Part shown: positions 51,004-59,905 of the stretch, in pieces
Numbering within the stretch: the first letter of the stretch is position 1
Layout: each line of letters opens with the position of its first letter
From: Marthasterias glacialis
Lineage: Eukaryota; Echinodermata; Asteroidea; Forcipulatida; Asteriidae
Direction of reading: 5' to 3'
DNA: 64,000 nucleotides
Assembly (NCBI GenBank): GCA_911728455.2
Contig: OU452231.1
Coordinates: forward strand, 19,115,838 to 19,179,837
Position numbers and translations under genes: made by a program
The notes under the pieces: model-generated
Seen by the model: the letters and a program-made list of their open reading frames with translations, nothing else
Told to the model about the DNA's origin: nothing
Databases searched by the model: none

Positions 51004-51134
51004 CTATAATTTGGAATTTCGACTGGGAACAAACTTTTCAATACCAAAAAGGCTTGTGTTGAAGCTTGGTGGTTTTCCCATTGACATCTCTCCCATCACC
51101 TTGCCAATGAGGGGAGCCATTTTGAATCCTGAGC
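51004..51134 (-). CDS. PIPOX: PIPOX-type oxidase, terminal exon with PTS1
   Basis: This is the last coding exon of a peroxisomal sarcosine/L-pipecolate oxidase-type flavoenzyme, which oxidises secondary amino acids and releases hydrogen peroxide. The acceptor CGTGCAG| precedes 51134. The exon starts with two bases that complete the Gly left by the exon at 51637-51712, giving G-SGFKMAPLIGKVMGEM, equivalent to the family's FAD-contacting GFSGHGFK segment. The frame ends RNSKL then TAG at 51004-51006. Ser-Lys-Leu is the classic peroxisomal targeting signal 1. The exon is intact and in phase. Confidence 0.85.
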
Positions 51135-51435
51135 CTGCACGATAAGGGAGAAAGAGTTTTGTAAAAATAAATGACCAACCGAGTAAAACAAACTAAAGTG
51201 AATTGAAATAAAGGGTTGAGTTGAACAGTGACTGTCCCACTGTCTTGCTTTGTCACATCTGCATGCACAAATTTGAAATCCTCAGAGTAACGTCAGTGGC
51301 TATATCACTTGGTTTTCGGTGCGCTGTAAAACAGCTGCATTGGAGACAGTGAACATCCAGACACTATTTCCAATGAATGTGTTTGACACAAGGGAACTTC
51401 TTTTCCAGTTTGGAATAGTTACAAGGTTTGGGACC

Positions 51436-51595
51436 TACGACTTTTCGTCCAATTCGAAGGATGCAGCAACAATGGTTAAGTGTCTTGCTTAAGGACACAA
51501 GTGTCACGACTTGGACTCGAACCCACACTCTGCTAATTAGAAACACCAGAGCTCGAGGCAGGTGTTCTTATCCGCTCGGATAAACCACTAGAATT
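51436..51595 (-). mobile_element. internally deleted SINE remnant
   Basis: This matches the tRNA head and early body of the SINE at 52807-53221: AAACCACTAGAATT end, GACTCGAACCCACACTCTGC, TTAAGTGTCTTGCTTAAGGAC and GTCCAATTCGAAGGATGC. The remainder and its AT-rich tail are absent, cut at ..GTTTGGG|ACCTACGAC. Confidence 0.75.
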
Positions 51596-51636
51596 TACTA
51601 GTGACCAAGCGAGTCACTATCAAATAAGGCACTCAC

Positions 51637-51712
51637 CTGACATGCCACATACCATAGCAATGTTGGGATGCAGCAGATGGGTTCCAATGATTGGTTCTTC
51701 TTTGGGTGTGCA
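51637..51712 (-). CDS. PIPOX: PIPOX-type oxidase, penultimate exon
   Basis: A 76-nt exon with acceptor CACAATAG| above 51712 and donor CAG|GTGAGT below 51637. It encodes CTPKEEPIIGTHLLHPNIAM followed by VCGMS and one base of the next Gly codon, matching the family's CMYTNTPDEQFILD...IVIGAGFSG region. It enters in phase 0 after the exon at 52113-52271 and exits in phase 1 into the terminal exon. A second, diverged copy of this exon lies at 53744-53819. Confidence 0.85.
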
Positions 51713-52112
51713 CTATTGTGGACAGAAAAAAAGACAATGATTTCATATTTTTCATTAAGAAAAATAGGCCAGTCTTTACTTGCACAGATCTGAACTTGCT
51801 TTTTACCCGACTCACATGAAATCCACTTTCTGTCATCACTAATATTACAAATGAATGAAAAAACTAAAAACATCAAGTGGTCATAAATATTAACTATTTG
51901 GAGAGACAGTATTTTCTCAATAGATCTGGATGACAGGTTGCCTTCAGTGGTTTCTTTGCCCACATTTCACCTCATCCCGTTTGAATTCTGCCTTGGACTG
52001 GAGCCTTGCAAGTAAGATCGTGTTTTAAGTCTCCACCACATATAAAACTGACAAGATCCCTTGGTTTCATTACCAGAATAGAATAAAATAAATAAATAAA
52101 TGACCCACAAAC

Positions 52113-52271
52113 CGTGCACATGCAGGATTCAATGATGGCTGGCTCACTCTCTGAACATCGGATGTGACTGAGAACGAACTCTTTCATTTCTTCAATGTCA
52201 GTTTGCCGAATCCCCATTCCCTTGTCCCTGAAATCGGGGTCAGCTTCATGCCAGAGTAGATGGTAATTGAC
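52113..52271 (-). CDS. PIPOX: PIPOX-type oxidase, flavin-attachment exon
   Basis: A 159-nt exon (53 codons, phase 0 to 0) with acceptor TGCCTCTAG| and donor ACG|GTTTGT. It begins VNYHLLWHEADPD and ends PAIIESCMCT. In this family the Cys of the ESCMYT-like motif is the residue that binds FAD covalently, and it is retained here as residue 50 of the exon. The conserved AIIESCM context supports a functional origin. In the duplicated segment to the right this exon is missing, so this is the only copy in the window. Confidence 0.85.
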
Positions 52272-52806
52272 CTAGAGGCAGAAACAATGAATGAGCTTAT
52301 GTTTGATTCACTTTGCAAAGTCTGACTCTGGCAATTATAAGAAGAAAAACAAGTTTTTTCTTTTGAGAATTTAACAGGAGTTCTAAGATCAAACTATGTT
52401 TGATTTGTCATAGACTCCAATCATAAACAAAAATGTCTGTAGCATCCAACTAACTTTAAAAGAATCTGAAATAGGAAAACTACTCTTAGTCGGTATTACA
52501 TCCCCACCTCAAAAAAAAAAAGAGTTGAATAGTGACTGTCCCACTGTCTTGCTTTGTCACATCTGCATGCACAAATTTGAAATCCTCAGAGTAACGTCAG
52601 TGGCTATATCACTTGGTTTTCGGTGCGCTGTAAAACAGCTGCATTGGAGACAGTGAACATCCAGACACTATTTTCAATGAATGTGTTTGACACAAGGGAA
52701 CTTTTTCCAGTTTGGAATAATTACAAGGTTTGGGGCATATACTAAGCTTGCCCCAAATCACTGTGATATGACAACACTGACTTTAGTCAAAGGAGTTCAA
52801 ACTAGG

Positions 52807-53221
52807 AATTATGATAACAATAATAATAATAATAATAATAATAATATGCAGTTCTTTCATAGCGCTTTATCACACCCGATGGGCATCTCAAAGCGCTCAG
52901 TGTTTTTTCCTGCAATGTATGCAGAGTTACATTTACAATTTGAAGTATGAGACCAACAGTTCCTTTACATAGCACCATATAATGGTTTACAAGGTGCTGT
53001 GGCGCAATCTACAGCTGATAAATGCACTGGGTTCTTTTTCGTACATTACACAACACGCGGGACCTACGACTTTACGTCCAATCCGAAGGATGCAGCAACA
53101 ATGGTTAAGTGTCTTGCTTAAGGGCACAAGTGTCACGACTTGGACTCGAACCCACACTCTGCTAATTAGAAACACCAGAGCTCGAGGCCGGTGTTCTTAT
53201 CCGCTCGGATAAACCACTAGA
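52807..53221 (-). mobile_element. full-length tRNA-derived SINE
   Basis: On the minus strand the head is tRNA-like (TGGTTTATCCGAGCGG as A box, GGGTTCGAGTCC as B box). It is followed by a conserved body (AAGCAAGACACTTAACCATT, CTTCGGATTGGACGTAAAG) and a 3' part with AGCGCTTTGAGATGCCC and AAAGCGCTATGAAAG. It ends in an (ATT)n tail at 52820-52845. It is 415 bp long. The tRNA head and body place it with broadly distributed marine-invertebrate SINE groups. Subfamily not assigned. Confidence 0.8.
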
Positions 53222-53226
53222 ATTTA

Positions 53227-53702
53227 TTATAACACCTCTTCCTTTGATTCTATCTGTTGATTGGTCGAACGTGCGTCACGTGGTGTTGTGTATTTTTACT
53301 ATCACACTGCACACCGATCAAAAGAACTATTAAATGGTACTATCCAACGACAACCTCGAACCTGGTGAAACGATCAAATAATACGTGCATTTGAAAAACG
53401 ATATGAGAACGAAGGCAGTGTGGTACCCCTTCTTTCTTTTTGTCAAGATTTCCTGTCAGATTTTATACAGTTGTTTGAAGATTGATATACGCACAGCGAA
53501 TATTACCACAAAATGGATGAAATTGAGGTGTTATAAAACAAATATTGACTGCTTTATCTCGTGGCGTAGTAAAACTAGTCACTCTCGGTGATCCCCGGAG
53601 CCGCCTATCTTCCCTCGGCTCCGCCTCGGGAAGATAGGTTGCTCCGGGGATCACCTCGAGTGACTAGTTTTACTACGCCACTCGAAGCAGTCAATATTTG
53701 TA
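53227..53702. mobile_element. ~476-bp DNA element containing a 164-bp foldback
   Basis: The sister duplicate shows the empty site CTAGAATTTACTAGTGACC. Here it is split as AATTTA-element-TACTAGTG, consistent with a TA target duplication. The element starts TTATAACACCTC, and the exact complement GAGGTGTTATAA occurs internally at 53525-53536. The right third, 53538-53701, is a palindrome (ACAAATATTGACTGC ... GCAGTCAATATTTGT) with its loop around 53619. No transposase frame was seen. A mariner-like TA preference is possible. Confidence 0.75.
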
Positions 53703-53743
53703 TACTAGTGACCAAGCGAGTCACTGTCAAATAAGGCACTCAC

Positions 53744-53819
53744 CTGACATGCCATATGCCATAGCAATGTTAGGATGCAGCAGATGGGTTCCAATGATTG
53801 GTTCTTCTTTGGGTGTGCA
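53744..53819 (-). pseudogene. PIPOX: orphan duplicate of the PIPOX penultimate exon
   Basis: This 76-nt copy of the 51637-51712 exon keeps its acceptor (CACATTAG|), donor (CAG|GTGAGT) and open frame, with V-to-A and C-to-Y changes at residues 21-22. It sits upstream of the flavin-attachment exon in transcript order, so including it before that exon would shift the frame (76 nt is not divisible by three). Splicing it straight to the terminal exon would stay in frame but omit the flavin Cys. It is therefore probably skipped or non-functional. Confidence 0.75.
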
Positions 53820-54479
53820 CTAATGTGGACAGAAAAAAAGACAATGATTTCATATTTTTCATTAAGAAAAATAGGCCAGTCTTTACTTGCACAGATCTGA
53901 ACTTGCTTTTTACCCGACTCACATGAAATCCACTTTCTGTCATCACTAATATTACAAATGAATGAAAAAACTAAAAAACATCAAGTGGTCATAAATATTA
54001 AATATTTGGAGAGACAGTATTTTCTCAATAGATCTGGATGACAGGTTGCCTTAATTGGTTTCTTTGCCCACATTTCACCTCATCCCGTTTGAATTCTGCC
54101 TTGGACTGGAGCCTTGAAAGTAAGATCGTGTTTTAAGTCTCCAACACATATAAAACTGACAAGATCCCTTGGTTTCATTACCAGAAAGATTTAGAATAAA
54201 ATAAATAAATAAACGACCCACAATGAATGAGCTTATGTTTGATTCACTTTGCAAAGTCTGACTCTGACAATTATAAGAAGAAAAAAAAAGTTTTTCCTTT
54301 GAGAATTTAACAGGAGTTCTACGATCAAACTATGTTTGATTTGTCACAGACTCTAATCATAAACAAAATGTCTGTAGCATCCAACTAACTTTAAAAGAAT
54401 CTGAAATAGGAACACTACTCTTAGTCGGTATTACATCCCCACCTCAAGAAAAAAAAGAGAAACAGTTAATAAATAAATA

Positions 54480-54785
54480 TACTTGTATACATAAAACAAC
54501 AGTAAATATGCTGACATTTAACATGGTCCACATGGCTGCCTTTCTTGCTGCAAGAAAAAACTTCTGAAAAATGGGTGTTCGTTGGTTTTGTCTTACTCTT
54601 GTGTGGATTTATACAAATTAAAATGGCAGGAAAGAAGATACATAAAACAATACTAAAGATGTTTACAATTGACATTGTCCATGTGGCTGCCCTACATGCT
54701 GCAAACTAGACTTCTGAAAAATGGGAGTTTGTTGGTTTTGTCTTTTGTGGACTTTAAACAAATTAAAATGGCAGGAAAGAAGCAG
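54480..54785. repeat. two-copy ~150-bp tandem duplication
   Basis: About 54480-54635 and about 54640-54783 share ATAAAACAA, ACATGGTCCACATGGCTGCC / ACATTGTCCATGTGGCTGCC, CTTCTGAAAAATGG and CAAATTAAAATGGCAGGAAA. The copies are clearly diverged. The duplication lies in the intron below the 54811-54960 exon. Confidence 0.75.
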
Positions 54786-54810
54786 TCAAGTGTGAAATGG
54801 ATTGCTTTAC

Positions 54811-54960
54811 CTTTACAAGTCCTGGGTACTCTCGGCTTAGAAAGGTTCCAATTCGAGCATTGATTTCAGCATCACTCTCACTAGCATACGATAAGAAAGG
54901 AATATCTTTCAATAAACCTGGTTCTTGCTCTCTGAAATAACACACATTTACTCTCCAAGT
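54811..54960 (-). CDS. PIPOX: PIPOX-type oxidase, middle exon
   Basis: A 150-nt exon (50 codons, phase 0 to 0) with acceptor TTCCTGACAG| and donor AAG|GTAAAG. It encodes TWRVNVCYFREQEPGLL at the start and FLSREYPGLVK at the end. It corresponds to the family's LRINVCYWREMVPG...GEYPGLMKV segment and joins in frame to VNYHLLWHEAD of the exon at 52113-52271. The central part is less conserved than its ends. No disruption was seen. Confidence 0.8.
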
Positions 54961-55456
54961 CTGTCAGGAACAAAAACAAAACAAACCAACATACTTCATA
55001 TTTGTATCTGGTTATTATGAGATTTTACAAGCATCTCTTTTAAGATTCACATTTTTATTTGAAGTTTATAAACAATTTTGGGGTACCAGACTATTACACA
55101 TTAAGAACAATTTAGAATAATGTAAAAACTATCTACTCTTTATACCTCCTACACTGAGCAGCATCTTTTTAAGCTCATGTAATGGAGGACAAGAAAATTA
55201 TTAAAAAAAAGAAAGTTTTTACTGTATTCTTCTGCAAAGCAATCTTTTTTACTTGTATCAGTCTTTTAAAATTACATAATTCTGACAATACTCCCAAGGA
55301 ACACATATTGGAACTAGTTCAATATTCTTAAATATTCTGAAATACAAATGATTCCTACAGAGGATTTGTTACAATTTTCTATAACGTATTACAGAAAAAA
55401 TTAATAGAGAAAATAATGATCACAATTTGATTCCAAATGATCTGTGACTGTCTTAC

Positions 55457-55634
55457 CTTCAGAGGAAGATCCAGACCTTAAGGTTTCAGCAGTTTGGAAG
55501 CCCAGGTTCCAGGCGTTAAGACAACTCCCTTAGCCCTGAACTGGTGACCTTTGCTTGTGTGGACTGTAACCTGGATCAATTCTAAAAACGTTTTCTTCAT
55601 CGAGAAGAGTTCCTCGGTTTTTCACAGATTGGTT
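55457..55634 (-). pseudogene. PIPOX: PIPOX-type exon with frameshift and stop
   Basis: The acceptor ATGTTTCAG| is at 55635 and the donor AAG|GTAAGA is below 55457. The exon opens NQSVKNRGTLLDEENV, then homology continues one frame over (VTVHTSKGHQFRAKGVVLTP, then GTWASKLLKP). The switch falls at a run of five T, and the length, 178 nt, is one more than a multiple of three, as expected for one extra T. Further on, the codon where relatives have Leu (LLRPLG) is TAA. Two independent defects suggest a pseudogene or an inactive allele. Errors in the assembly are the alternative. Confidence 0.75.
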
Positions 55635-56785
55635 CTGAAACATAAGAGAAAAGTAATTCAAACATAACCAACTAGGTAAAATTTCATAACCTTAAATTAT
55701 TTTACAGCTTAATAGAAGGAAAGTGAAATTGGGGGGATACATTCTAATGTGAGAAAGTTTGAAAATGTTTTGCACAATTGGAAACATGGCATTTAGTCAT
55801 ATGTTAAACAAGATATGTCAAGAGTTACATTGACATTTGTTTTTTCCCATGGGAAAGCAGTTGTGTGGTATTGTGATTGGAAGCAGTCTAAATCAATTTA
55901 GCAGAATTATCTCTTGCCCTGAAGAGTGGATCAAGAAAGTCAAGTAATGAACATCCCTCTCTGGAATAACTCCATTGTCATGGGTAATAAAGACAAAGTC
56001 CTGGCGAATAGTATCATTAAATTGAAGAAAGGACGGAAGGGAGGAAGGAAAAAAAGAAAGAAGGAATGGATGGAATGAATGAAGGATAGAATGAATGGAA
56101 GGAGGGAATTTATGGAAGAAAGGAAGTAAGGATGGAGGGAAGGACAAGGAATGGATGTAAGGAATGGATGGAATGAGGGAAGGATGAAACGAATGGAAGG
56201 AAGGAAGGAACGAAGGAACGAAGGAAAGAAAGAAGGAAGGAATGGAGGAAGGAATGGAGACAGGAATGGATGGATTGAATGGAAAATAGGAGGGAAGAAA
56301 GGAATGAATGAGAGAAAGGAAGAAAGCTTTATTTGCCCAAAATGATTGGGAAAATCTACAATAATTATGGAGATATTCGAATTATTACTGGCTGGACCAG
56401 TTGTTGTGGTTTATAATATTAAAGCGGTACTCCCTGCTAATTACAGGATTCGTACTGGCCTGTCGTCACCTGGCATGCTCAGTGGTCTGGTGGTTAACAC
56501 ATCTGTTCTAGAATGTAAGAATCATGGGTTCGAATCCCACCTAAATAGTATGTGTGTGGAATGTTTGTCTCTGCACACTCTGTAAGTCACAGAGTATACT
56601 GTCTTTTTATTTTTACTTGTCAAATTAGTATCCTTTGTTACACACAACCATGTATGTAAGTTTAAAACAGAAATAAACAATTAAGTGTTAATGAAACTCT
56701 TCGTTCAAATCTTTTGAGCCACAGCTGGTATGACTCTTAATAAAATGGTCCATCTGAACATTTAAAAACAAAAATTGAATCTCAC
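55635..56785. repeat. GGAA-rich low-complexity tract and SINE head
   Basis: 56025-56330 is a purine-rich tract of GGAAGGAATGGA-type repeats on the plus strand. A tRNA-like SINE head lies at about 56480-56548 (GTGGTCTGGTGGTTAACAC, then GGGTTCGAATCCC). Nothing else was recognised between the PIPOX exons here. Confidence 0.6.
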
Positions 56786-56821
56786 TTTCAGATACTTTCT
56801 TAGGGCATTGTGATAGATGAC
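56786..56821 (-). CDS. PIPOX: short PIPOX-type exon
   Basis: A 36-nt open segment VIYHNALRKYLK lies between acceptor TTGTACAG| and donor AAA|GTGAGA. It is phase 0 to 0 and joins the next exon's NQSVKNRGTLLDEENV. Together they align with the family's GVIYAYKALRALQDAIRQLGG-type stretch in the right order. It is too short for certainty. No more N-terminal exons (FAD Rossmann motif GxGxxG) were found upstream in the window, so roughly the first 150 residues of the enzyme are absent. Confidence 0.5.
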
Positions 56822-56861
56822 CTGTACAAGAGAAGAAAAAAACAAAACACCTAAAAATTAC

Positions 56862-56940
56862 CTTCATTTATGTCAATGAGCTGAAGGAGTGCCAGCGTTA
56901 ATGATGACTTCCCACTCCCTGTATGTCCACATATACCAAT
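56862..56940 (-). CDS. ABCC-type transporter exon with NBD2 Walker A
   Basis: A 79-nt exon with acceptor TTCTTCTAAG| and donor GAAG|GTAATT. It encodes IGICGHTGSGKSSLTLALLQ then LIDINEG. G-H-T-G-S-G-K-S is a complete Walker A (P-loop) for ATP binding, and the IGICGxTGSGKSSL context is characteristic of the second nucleotide-binding domain of ABCC proteins, closest in my memory to sulfonylurea receptors and MRPs. The exon enters in phase 0 and exits in phase 1. No downstream exons with LSGGQ-like or Walker B motifs were found. Below it lie PIPOX exons. Confidence 0.75.
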
Positions 56941-57234
56941 CTTAGAAGAAGAACATATACCCCAAAACATTGTAAAAAGACAAATCAAAAGAACGCAAAG
57001 CACCTTTCTTTGTTACTCAAACTACTTGTTTTGTAATGCTCAGAAAGTTGTTAGTGATACTGTTAATGAATGATACATTGTGTAGTCCCTGATTCCAGAC
57101 CTTCCATCTTTTTGTCGTACAAACAAGGACTACGAGAGATCGATAGGCTGTCACCATTGTTATCATGGGTGGCATGAGTGGCATGCGCGTAAACCCCAAA
57201 ACAAAACTCGTAAACATTTCATCTAAAGATTTAC

Positions 57235-57346
57235 CACGATATTTCTCTGTTGGAAGAAGTGTGTAATGCTCCACTATCTCCACAGCATTCATACGGATCT
57301 CTAGCTCTCTGTAATACTGAGCAGCGTAACTGATTAAATTGGAGGC
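57235..57346 (-). CDS. ABCC-type transporter exon, end of TMD2
   Basis: A 112-nt exon (acceptor CCTTTGCAG|, donor CGTG|GTAAAT) encoding ASNLISYAAQYYRELEIRMN, then AVEIVEHYTLLPTEKYR. The pattern of a helix end followed by ExxxxAVExxxxYxxLxxEK is the ABCC linker from the last transmembrane helix of TMD2 to NBD2. It follows the 58023-58136 exon in phase 0. It exits in phase 1, but the next exon found (56862-56940) enters in phase 0. An intervening exon for the start of NBD2 is required, and none is visible in the 294 bp between them. Confidence 0.7.
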
Positions 57347-57549
57347 CTGCAAAGGAAAAAATTTTCAAAGTGTAAAAACAAGTTTTTTGGAGAAATGCAT
57401 TTTTAAAAATTATCTACTTTAAAAAACACATTATAAAACTAACTAATAGGTCTTAACCAGTTGCCGCCGGGATTCTTTTTTTGGGGGGTCCCGTCCCCCT
57501 GGCGGGATTTTTTTGGCGGAATTACCGGAATCTTTCTTCTTTGAGGGTA

Positions 57550-57850
57550 CTGCTGGCACAAAGAAACCCACCGCATAGGAGTTAAGTTCTGTAGTCTGTA
57601 GTCCACAGAATGTGGGTTCAAATCCCAGTCAGTCATGATACTCATGTCCGTGAACAAGACACTTTACCATAAAAGCTTGGTCCTTCGGATGGGACGTTAA
57701 GTCGTAGGTCCCATGTACTTGGATGGGTAGTGCACATAAAATAACCCAGAAAACTTATTGTGAAAGAGTAGGGGTTTACCCCGGTGTTTCTGGTTCACAT
57801 AGCAAGCCATCCTTATCTACAGGTTTCCTCAGGCTTCCGAGCTACAGTTA
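57550..57850 (+). mobile_element. tRNA-derived SINE
   Basis: Plus-strand SINE with B box GGGTTCAAATCCC (about 57612), then ACAAGACACTTTACC, CTTCGGATGGGACGTTAAG, CGTAGGTCCCATGTAC and GGTTTACCCCGGTGTTTC. It has the same body as the SINEs at 50350-50592 and 52807-53221, in the opposite orientation. It lies in the ABCC intron. Confidence 0.75.
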
Positions 57851-58022
57851 TTAAGTTCGCTTTTGAGGCATCCTGGTTTCACTACCAGAAATTAAATTAA
57901 TAATAATGTGTGTGGATCATGCATGAGCAGGTCGCAGCCAGTGACCTGAATGACCTAGTGCTGCTTCACAAAAGAATAAAACACTCATTATGAAACAATA
58001 TAACGCTCTATTGACTTCTTAC

Positions 58023-58136
58023 CCTTAGAGTAACTGCAATGGACAGACCGACTAGACTTGCAGACAGTCCAATAAGGGATGAAGTCACCAAAGCTGTCAC
58101 ACCCACACTCAAGACCATAACAGCTGATAAAATATC
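58023..58136 (-). CDS. ABCC-type transporter exon, TMD2 helices
   Basis: A 114-nt exon (38 codons, phase 0 to 0) with acceptor TTGCTAG| and donor AGG|GTAAGA. It encodes two strongly hydrophobic segments (ILSAVMVLSVGVTALV, then SLVGLSIAVTL), matching the SAGLVGLSLSYAL-type helix near the end of the second transmembrane domain of ABCC proteins. It splices in frame to the 57235-57346 exon. The transported substrate cannot be inferred. Confidence 0.65.
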
Positions 58137-58522
58137 CTAGCAAAAAAGAAAAGAAAAAATTATTTGCATCATAAATTTCCACCACCATTAAGGGCAAAGC
58201 ACATCATTAGCTTTTGGAAGATTAGATTCATTCCCATTTTTCTAGTTTTCAATAAACACACCTTACAACCAAACTTTCTTGAAAGTTGCATCTCATTAGG
58301 TCCCGTTTTAGTGGAAAACGGTGAAAAAAAAGGTTGATGTTTTATCAGGGATTTTGTGCACTTTTATAAGTGCCTCTTTCATTTGTTGCAATCAAAATAA
58401 GAAGCAATTAACCACAAGGGAAACTGACTCGGTAAATTTCAAATCAATTTTGGGATGAACAAAGAAATATTGACTGGAGCGAGACTTGAACCTGCAACCA
58501 CCGGTTCAACAGACCGACGTAC

Positions 58523-58769
58523 CAGGATGGTCGCGAGCGCACTCCGGAGTAACCAGACCCAGTCTTTACAGTAGGATGGGTCATTCAGATGCCTTGACTG
58601 GGACAGCATGCTTGGGGCCTGAAGGGAAGCGGAGACCGTGGGGGCAATCTTGCCATCAAAATTGTGGATGAGGGCTGGCAGCTGCCTGACCAGCAGGCAC
58701 AGGCACACCTCCAGGGTGCCAAAGACAACCAAAGCCCCAGGGATGATCTCCCCACTCTCCCCTCCCTTC
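58523..58769 (-). pseudogene. HEATR5B: damaged HEATR5-type exon segment
   Basis: The minus strand encodes KGGESGEIIPGALVVFGTLE then VCLCLLVRQLPAL, homologous to the HEATR5 segment [20 protein letters not shown]. It runs directly into KIAPTVSASLQ and VWLLRSALATIL, homologous to a stretch about 65 residues further on in HEATR5. A donor CTG|GTACGT follows. The intervening residues are missing, no good acceptor in the required phase is visible at the 5' side, and a SINE abuts it at 58787. I read it as a deleted and repeat-disrupted exon, though an unusual exon fusion in this lineage is possible. Confidence 0.6.
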
Positions 58770-58786
58770 CTTGAAAGTACCATTGG

Positions 58787-59125
58787 ACGTAATAAATAAC
58801 AGTAATAATACTTGGTTCTTATACAGCACACATATCCGAGATGCTAGATCAAGGCGCTTTAGAACATTCCTCAAACTTTCTCAACTCCCTGGGGAACATA
58901 CATCCTCAAGCGGCTTATATTAGTGCTAAGGAGTTAATCCAACATAATCTCAGCCCTCACAGGTTCCTATTTATACACCTCGGTTAAGAGAAGCAACTAC
59001 GGTTAAGTGCCTTGGTCAAAGGACATTTATTAGTGTCATGAGTGGGATTGAAACCATACTCCAATGATTCAGGAAACTGAACTTGAGTCCGATGGACTAG
59101 ACCACTCAGCCCCGACACGCCACTA
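58787..59125 (-). mobile_element. tRNA-derived SINE next to HEATR5 exon
   Basis: On the minus strand the head is GGGCTGAGTGGTCTAGTCC (A box) and GGTTTCAATCCC (B box), the body includes CCAAGGCACTTAACCG, and the 3' part has AAAGCGCCTTGATC and GTATAAGAACCAAG. An AT-rich tail TATTATTACTGTTATTTATT ends the element at about 58787. It is about 340 bp and nearly full length. It leaves only about 55 bp between its head and the donor of the 59181-59450 exon. Confidence 0.8.
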
Positions 59126-59180
59126 GGTGAAATGTTTTGAGATTCAGTGTTTGATAATTATTCTGTCTGTTTCTACTCAC

Positions 59181-59450
59181 CTTTGTTCTCCCTGGTCTTG
59201 GCTAACCGTTCCTCTATAGCCTGAATGACCTGCCTAACCATGGTGGTCACCAAGAGGTGTGTACTGAGTGTTTCTCTGGTCAGCAGCAGACGATGCATGA
59301 GGTTCAGTAGCTCCACGGCTAGTGAGGGGTCCACGCTGAGTCGACTCCTCGGCCAGGCTGTGTCCAGGAGGGTCTGGACAGCCTGAAGGCAGTAGTGAAC
59401 ACTCTGAATGGGCTCAGCTGAGCGCTGGGAGGAAAGGACTTCAACACAGA
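59181..59450 (-). CDS. HEATR5B: HEATR5-type protein, exon
   Basis: A 270-nt exon with acceptor CTAAGAAG| and donor AAAG|GTGAGT. It contributes VCVEVLSSQRSAEPIQSVHY, then LLDTAWPRSRL and AVELLNLMHRLLLTRETLST, ending AIEERLAKTRENK. It matches the HEATR5B order CVEFL...LLDxPWPRSK...IELLNxLHRLxLTRE. HEATR5 proteins are about 2,000-residue HEAT-repeat proteins that associate with the AP-1 clathrin adaptor through aftiphilin and gamma-synergin on endosomal and Golgi membranes. Phases match the preceding exon (1 nt carried over). No defect was seen. Confidence 0.88.
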
Positions 59451-59905
59451 CTTCTTAGAAACAGAATGTAAAAAATTATCTTAGTATTTGCAGAGCTTTC
59501 ATGGTTTTTGAAACAGAAATTTGAACTGCTCACTTTTTTTCTCAAACATAAATCGAAGCATATGTAATAGTACACAAATAATGAATGTTTATGCGTGCAA
59601 TGGTGAGAATATTTTCATGAGCTGAAATATGGAATTATCCGTTAAACGAGGCAAAGCAGAGAAACCCTTCTCTTTTATCACTTTAGAATTGCTTAAGAAT
59701 AGGCAAGATCTTTTATAATTTTTTCACAAAAAGTTTTTTTTTTCTGAATTGCATAAAAAGAACTTTTATATCAAGCATTTTCAGCACAGTAAAATGAACA
59801 AATAGATACACAAATCAGTTCTTTTTGGAGATACAACTTCTCTTATTGGTGCTACCACAAACCTCTCTAAATGGAGATGACAAACGTAAGAAACAAGTGT
59901 CTCAC

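Larger units (their letters stand above)
51205..54460. repeat. tandem duplication carrying PIPOX exons
   Basis: About 51205-52523 and about 52524-54460 are two copies of one segment (shared landmarks CAGTGACTGTCCCACTGTCT, TGACCAAGCGAGTCACT and TCTTAGTCGGTATTACATCC). Differences mark later events. In the left copy a SINE is internally deleted at 51435, where the joined ends share GGG. In the right copy a ~476-bp element is inserted at 53227-53702. In the right copy about 175 bp containing the whole flavin-attachment exon is deleted at about 54222, where the two breakpoints share ACAA. Confidence 0.9.

Noticed and set aside
56480-56548. tRNA gene
   Set aside because: The B box is good but no paired acceptor stem is present and the sequence continues into SINE-like DNA. 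The same head occurs at 40.7, 42.0 and 43.1 kb inside repeats.
57017-57234. Extension of the ABCC exon frame past the donor
   Set aside because: The frame continues past CGTG|GTAAAT but loses ABCC similarity at once. It is the following intron.
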